A DNA stretch of 64,000 nt, from assembly GCF_900109645.1 (NCBI RefSeq), contig NZ_FOBG01000001.1:372001-436000 (forward strand), read 5' to 3'. Positions 60,811 through 64,000 of the stretch are shown piece after piece. The translations under genes and the position numbers were made by a program. The first letter of the stretch is position 1. Every line of letters starts with the position of its first letter. The notes under the pieces were generated by a model, which did no database searches, was not told where the DNA came from, and was given only the letters and a program-made list of their open reading frames with translations. The DNA comes from Duganella sp. CF402. GTDB lineage: Bacteria > Pseudomonadota > Gammaproteobacteria > Burkholderiales > Burkholderiaceae_D.

Positions 60811-63762
60811 ATGCACATGAAAAAACTGGTAGCCGCGATGGTGGCGGCGGGTCTGGCCTCGGCAGCATTCGCCGCCGAGGAGCAGGATGACAAGATGGTG
60901 CGAGTCGAGGTGACCGGCTCCAGCCTGAAACGCATCAACGCGGAAACGGCGTCGCCGGTACAGGTGATCGACGCCAAGGAGATCGAGAACATGGGCGCGC
61001 GCACGCTGCTGCAAGTGCTGGACAACCTGCCGGCCGCACGCCCTGCGCAGCAGGACTTCCGCTCCATGTTCACCGGCTCCGACGGCGCCTCGCAAGCCAA
61101 CCTGCGCGGCCTTGGCGCGCAAGGCACGCTGGTGCTGCTGAATGGCCGCCGCCTGTCGTTCTACGGCGCGCCGGCCGGCTTCCAGACCATGTTCGTGAAT
61201 ATCGACTCGATTCCGGCAGCGGCCATCGAGCGCATGGAAATTCTGACCGACGGCGCGTCGGCGGTGTATGGTTCGGACGCAGTGGCAGGCGTCATCAATG
61301 TGATTACCAAGAAGAGCTACCAAGGGCTGGAAGCACGTGGTAATGTCGATACCTCGCCAAGCGTGAAATCCTACGGCGAACGCCAGGGCAGCTTAATCTA
61401 CGGCCTTGGTGACCTTAACAGCGACGGCTACAATGTCTACGGCTCGGTCAACGTCTACCAGCGCGACCGCATTTCGAGCGCGGACACCTACCTGAAACGT
61501 CCTGGCGCCTTTTACGACGCCAACCCATCGTTCGTGCCGGGCTTCCGCGTCGGTGTCGGCAGCGAGCCGGGCGTGCTGAATCCTGGCACTTTCTTTGTAT
61601 TCGACAAGGCCAATAACAACGCCAGAACCCAGCGCGCGGTCAGCGGCTGCACCACCAAAATCACCGAAGCTTCCGGCACGCGCTGCGTGTGGAACTCGTT
61701 GCCGTACGCACTGGATACCGGGCCAAGTTCGGACCGCGTCACCGGCTATCTGAACGGCCGCATGAAACTGGGCGGTGACCTGGAGGCGTTTGCGGAAACC
61801 GCGTACACCCACATCAAGCTGCGTGGCGAGAATGGTCCGCGCAGCTTCAACAGCGGCAGCACCAACAACTGGTTCGCGCGAAACACCGGCACCAACCTGA
61901 ATACCTTCGCGATCCCTTACCTCGGCCCGGACAACGTCTACCTGAAAGGCAAACTGGATGCCGACATGGCCGCCAAGATGGGCGGCGCGGCGGGCCTGAA
62001 CTACCTTCTGCAAGACGCCACCGGCCACTTCGGCCAGACCAATATCGACAACAGCTACCGCGCGCTGGCCGGCCTGCGCGGCAGCTTTGGCAACGGCTGG
62101 GACTTTGAAACGGCCCTCAGCGTCGCCGGTAGTCATTCGACGCTGTACCAGACCATCAACATTAACACCAAGGGCTTTGAAAAAGCTTTTGGCCCGTTCA
62201 CCAAGGACCCTGTCACCGGCCGCACCTACATCGCCGACAATCCGGCCTACAAGTTCGGCGAGATCAGCGAGTCCAACGCCGCGCTGCTGCGCGAGGCCTA
62301 TCCAACCTTCGACATTCAATCCTGGACCAAGCTGATTACGTGGGATGGCAAAGTGGAAGGCACACTGTTCAAGCTGGGCGAGCGCGAAGTGCGCGCCGCC
62401 TTTGGCGCCAGCTTGATGCGCGAGAGCTTCTATACGCCTGGTAACGCGGATGCGGCCAACGGCCTGATTACGCAGCAGGGCGGTTCGTGGTTCGACGGCC
62501 AGCGTAATATCTCCGCCGTGTTCAGCGAAGTGGTGGTGCCGGTCACCGACACCCTGGAACTGAACGCCGCAGCGCGTCTCGACAAATACCCGAACTTCGC
62601 CGCCAACCTGGCGCCGAAACTGGGCGTGCAATGGCGCGCGCGTCCCGAGCTGATGGTACGCGGCACCTACTCGGAAGGCTTCCGCGCACCTAACTTGGCG
62701 GAATCGGGCAGCGGCGGCGTGTTCGCGCAGGTGGGCGGCATCCGCGACACCGTGCGCTGCGACGAGACCAACGCGATGGCCAAGCTGTTGATGAAGTCCG
62801 TCACGCCGGCCGAAGCGGAACTGGGTAAGAATCTGTTGAATTCCAACTGCTCGACCACGGTCGGCGGCCTGACGCCGCCTAACCCGAACCTGCGCCCGGA
62901 GAAGGCGAAGATCTCGACCGCCGGTATCGTGCTGCAACCGGCCAAGGACGTCAGCGTGTCGGTCGACTACTGGTTCGTCTATCGTCGCAACGAGATCGTG
63001 CGCCAGGACTTCAACGAGCTGTTCACCCAACTGGTCGACAAATACGGCCCAACCCTGGCCGGCACCAGCGCGGCGATCCGCAATCCGATCAACGATGCGG
63101 ACCGCGGCAACATGGCGGCGGTGGCGGCGATGTGCAAGAACCCGGCCAATGCGGCTGCGTGTTCCGGCACGCTGCCGACCTACTCGGTCGGTAATATCGG
63201 CGGCTTGATTAACTCGTACTCGAACCGTGGCCGCACCCTGATCGACGGCGTCGATATCGATGCGCGCACCCGCTTTTCGCTGGGGAATATGGGCAAGCTG
63301 AACACCGGCGTATCGGCCACCATCCGCCGCCGCGAAACCTACAACAGCGAAGACGGCACCGGCTTCTCCGGTAACTACGTGGGTTACTACGATTCGCCAC
63401 GCATCCGCGCCACCTTCAATGCCGACTGGTCGTATGAAAAATTCGTCACCAGCGTGTTCGTGAACTACACCGGCAAGACCAAGTGGGCCGTCGCTCCGTG
63501 GGACACCGACAACGCGCCTGGCACCTGCATGGCTGCCGGCGTGGAGATGCCGAAGAACCAGTGCGACGGCGCGCCGTCGTACACCACGGTCAACCTGGGC
63601 CTGAGCTGGAAGCCGATCAAGAACCTTGATTTGGGCCTGAACATCAAGAATGTGCTGAACAAGCAGCCTTACTTCGACCCTAATGGGTGGGAAGGCTACA
63701 ATCACAGCCAGAATCTGTTCGGACGCCAGTTTGCCTTCTCGGCCAGTTACAAATTCTTTTAA
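60811..63762 (+). CDS. TonB-dependent outer-membrane receptor
   Basis: 983 residues with signal peptide MHMKKLVAAMVAAGLASAAFA. The plug is clear (VRVEVTGSSLKRINAETASPVQVIDAKEI, NLRGLGAQGTLVLLNGRR and SAVYGSDAVAGVINVITKK), followed by a 22-strand barrel that ends in Phe (SASYKFF). Such receptors bring large or scarce ligands across the outer membrane using TonB energy. AGGGAGAG precedes the ATG. In this locus the ligand is likely a GalNAc-containing glycan, which is inference from neighbours. Confidence 0.93.
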   Translation: MHMKKLVAAMVAAGLASAAFAAEEQDDKMVRVEVTGSSLKRINAETASPVQVIDAKEIENMGARTLLQVLDNLPAARPAQQDFRSMFTGSDGASQANLRGLGAQGTLVLLNGRRLSFYGAPAGFQTMFVNIDSIPAAAIERMEILTDGASAVYGSDAVAGVINVITKKSYQGLEARGNVDTSPSVKSYGERQGSLIYGLGDLNSDGYNVYGSVNVYQRDRISSADTYLKRPGAFYDANPSFVPGFRVGVGSEPGVLNPGTFFVFDKANNNARTQRAVSGCTTKITEASGTRCVWNSLPYALDTGPSSDRVTGYLNGRMKLGGDLEAFAETAYTHIKLRGENGPRSFNSGSTNNWFARNTGTNLNTFAIPYLGPDNVYLKGKLDADMAAKMGGAAGLNYLLQDATGHFGQTNIDNSYRALAGLRGSFGNGWDFETALSVAGSHSTLYQTININTKGFEKAFGPFTKDPVTGRTYIADNPAYKFGEISESNAALLREAYPTFDIQSWTKLITWDGKVEGTLFKLGEREVRAAFGASLMRESFYTPGNADAANGLITQQGGSWFDGQRNISAVFSEVVVPVTDTLELNAAARLDKYPNFAANLAPKLGVQWRARPELMVRGTYSEGFRAPNLAESGSGGVFAQVGGIRDTVRCDETNAMAKLLMKSVTPAEAELGKNLLNSNCSTTVGGLTPPNPNLRPEKAKISTAGIVLQPAKDVSVSVDYWFVYRRNEIVRQDFNELFTQLVDKYGPTLAGTSAAIRNPINDADRGNMAAVAAMCKNPANAAACSGTLPTYSVGNIGGLINSYSNRGRTLIDGVDIDARTRFSLGNMGKLNTGVSATIRRRETYNSEDGTGFSGNYVGYYDSPRIRATFNADWSYEKFVTSVFVNYTGKTKWAVAPWDTDNAPGTCMAAGVEMPKNQCDGAPSYTTVNLGLSWKPIKNLDLGLNIKNVLNKQPYFDPNGWEGYNHSQNLFGRQFAFSASYKFF

Positions 63763-63776
63763 CAAAGGTAGAACTG

Positions 63777-64000
63777 ATGGACAAGCAATTCAATCGACGT
63801 GACTTCCTGGCCACCGGCGCGGCATTGGCCGGCAGCTTGATGCTGCCGAAGGCCTTCGCCGCGACGCGCCAGCGCGTACGCATCGGCATGATCGGCACCG
63901 GCATGCGCGGCCAGGTGCTGCTGCAGGAACTGCTGCGCCGCGATGATGTCGAAGTGGCGGCGCTGTGCGATATCGAACCTATCATGCTGGGCAAGGCGCT
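63777..64000 (+). CDS. Tat-exported Gfo/Idh/MocA protein, GH109-like, 3' end beyond the window
   Basis: 74 residues are visible. A twin-arginine signal (FNRRDFLATGAALAGSLMLP) is followed by a nucleotide-binding start VRIGMIGTGMRGQVLLQELLRRDDVEVAALCDIEP. GH109 alpha-N-acetylgalactosaminidases use NAD and have the same RIAFIAVGLRGQTHV ... RRDDVEIVAFADPDP layout, as far as I recall. The shared pattern RGQ ... RRDDVE ... D-x-(D/E)-P supports GH109 rather than a soluble dehydrogenase. Cut at base 64000. Confidence 0.65.
   Translation, partial: MDKQFNRRDFLATGAALAGSLMLPKAFAATRQRVRIGMIGTGMRGQVLLQELLRRDDVEVAALCDIEPIMLGKA

Noticed and set aside
57369..61127. A 1252-residue open frame on the - strand
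   Set aside because: It lies antisense to the GH31 gene, its gap and the receptor start. The composition is Ala/Arg/His-rich as expected of shadow frames in high-GC DNA, with no recognisable domain.
61393..63765. A 790-residue open frame on the - strand
   Set aside because: Antisense shadow of the TonB receptor gene.
1..64000. CRISPR arrays, prophage genes, tRNA or rRNA genes
   Set aside because: No regularly spaced direct repeats, no phage structural or integrase genes, and no cloverleaf or rRNA sequence were recognised.

Overview
The window looks like chromosomal DNA of a high-GC betaproteobacterium, most likely Oxalobacteraceae (Massilia, Duganella or Janthinobacterium type). This is inferred from gene content, not from a marker gene: ppk1-sixA divergent from pstSCAB-phoU-phoBR, a second IF-1 gene, a phasin, c-di-GMP proteins and a TonB-linked glycan locus. 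There is no rRNA, tRNA, CRISPR array, phage or intact transposon. Coding density is high, with many 1-20 bp gene overlaps.

Region by region. 1-8 kb: an end-truncated DUF4019-like gene, RNA helicase rhlE, a lone cyclic-nucleotide-binding protein, fabI, the mltD-type transglycosylase, and DUF1415/DUF1289/DUF1993 genes with a REP-type palindrome pair. 8-19 kb: a 1041-residue PAS-GGDEF-EAL protein, a Tat-exported molybdenum hydroxylase large subunit without partner subunits, a binding protein, a thioredoxin-like gene, and the tightly overlapping chain tsaB-rimI-udg4-DUF1853, then lplT. 19-28 kb: alr-radA, a PilZ protein, a divergent pair of a HTH-citrate-synthase fusion and a class III CoA-transferase around a perfect inverted repeat, an orphan fliD, an orphan polyamine-binding protein, and a 39-residue membrane ORF. 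28-38 kb: the phosphate locus, ppk1-sixA facing pstSCAB-phoU-phoB-phoR across an intergenic region full of PhoB half-sites. 38-50 kb: YcgR-like brake, acylphosphatase, a 158-bp hairpin element, an operon with a secreted PheC-AroQ fusion, then assorted housekeeping genes and a cold-shock-like/infA pair.

50-64 kb is the most coherent accessory system: a locus for alpha-linked N-acetylgalactosamine glycans. A TonB-dependent receptor (60811-63762), a GH31 enzyme resembling the alpha-GalNAcase subfamily with CBM32 and NPCBM modules, and the start of a Tat-exported GH109-like enzyme face right. Facing left are agaS, a ROK N-acetylhexosamine kinase, a kbaZ/gatZ homologue, a DeoR/AgaR-type regulator, an N-acetylhexosamine-6-phosphate deacetylase and a sugar-porter MFS protein. 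The proposed flow is outer-membrane uptake, periplasmic alpha-GalNAc release by two unrelated enzyme families, inner-membrane import, phosphorylation, deacetylation and deamination/isomerisation to tagatose-6-phosphate. TACGAAAG-type repeats at both outward-facing promoters are candidate operators. The catalytic tagatose-bisphosphate aldolase is not in the window.

Three other points stand out: the secreted PheC-AroQ fusion (periplasmic chorismate to phenylpyruvate in one chain), the HTH-citrate-synthase fusion in which the catalytic His is Asn, and a family 4 uracil-DNA glycosylase whose GEAPG motif is degenerate.
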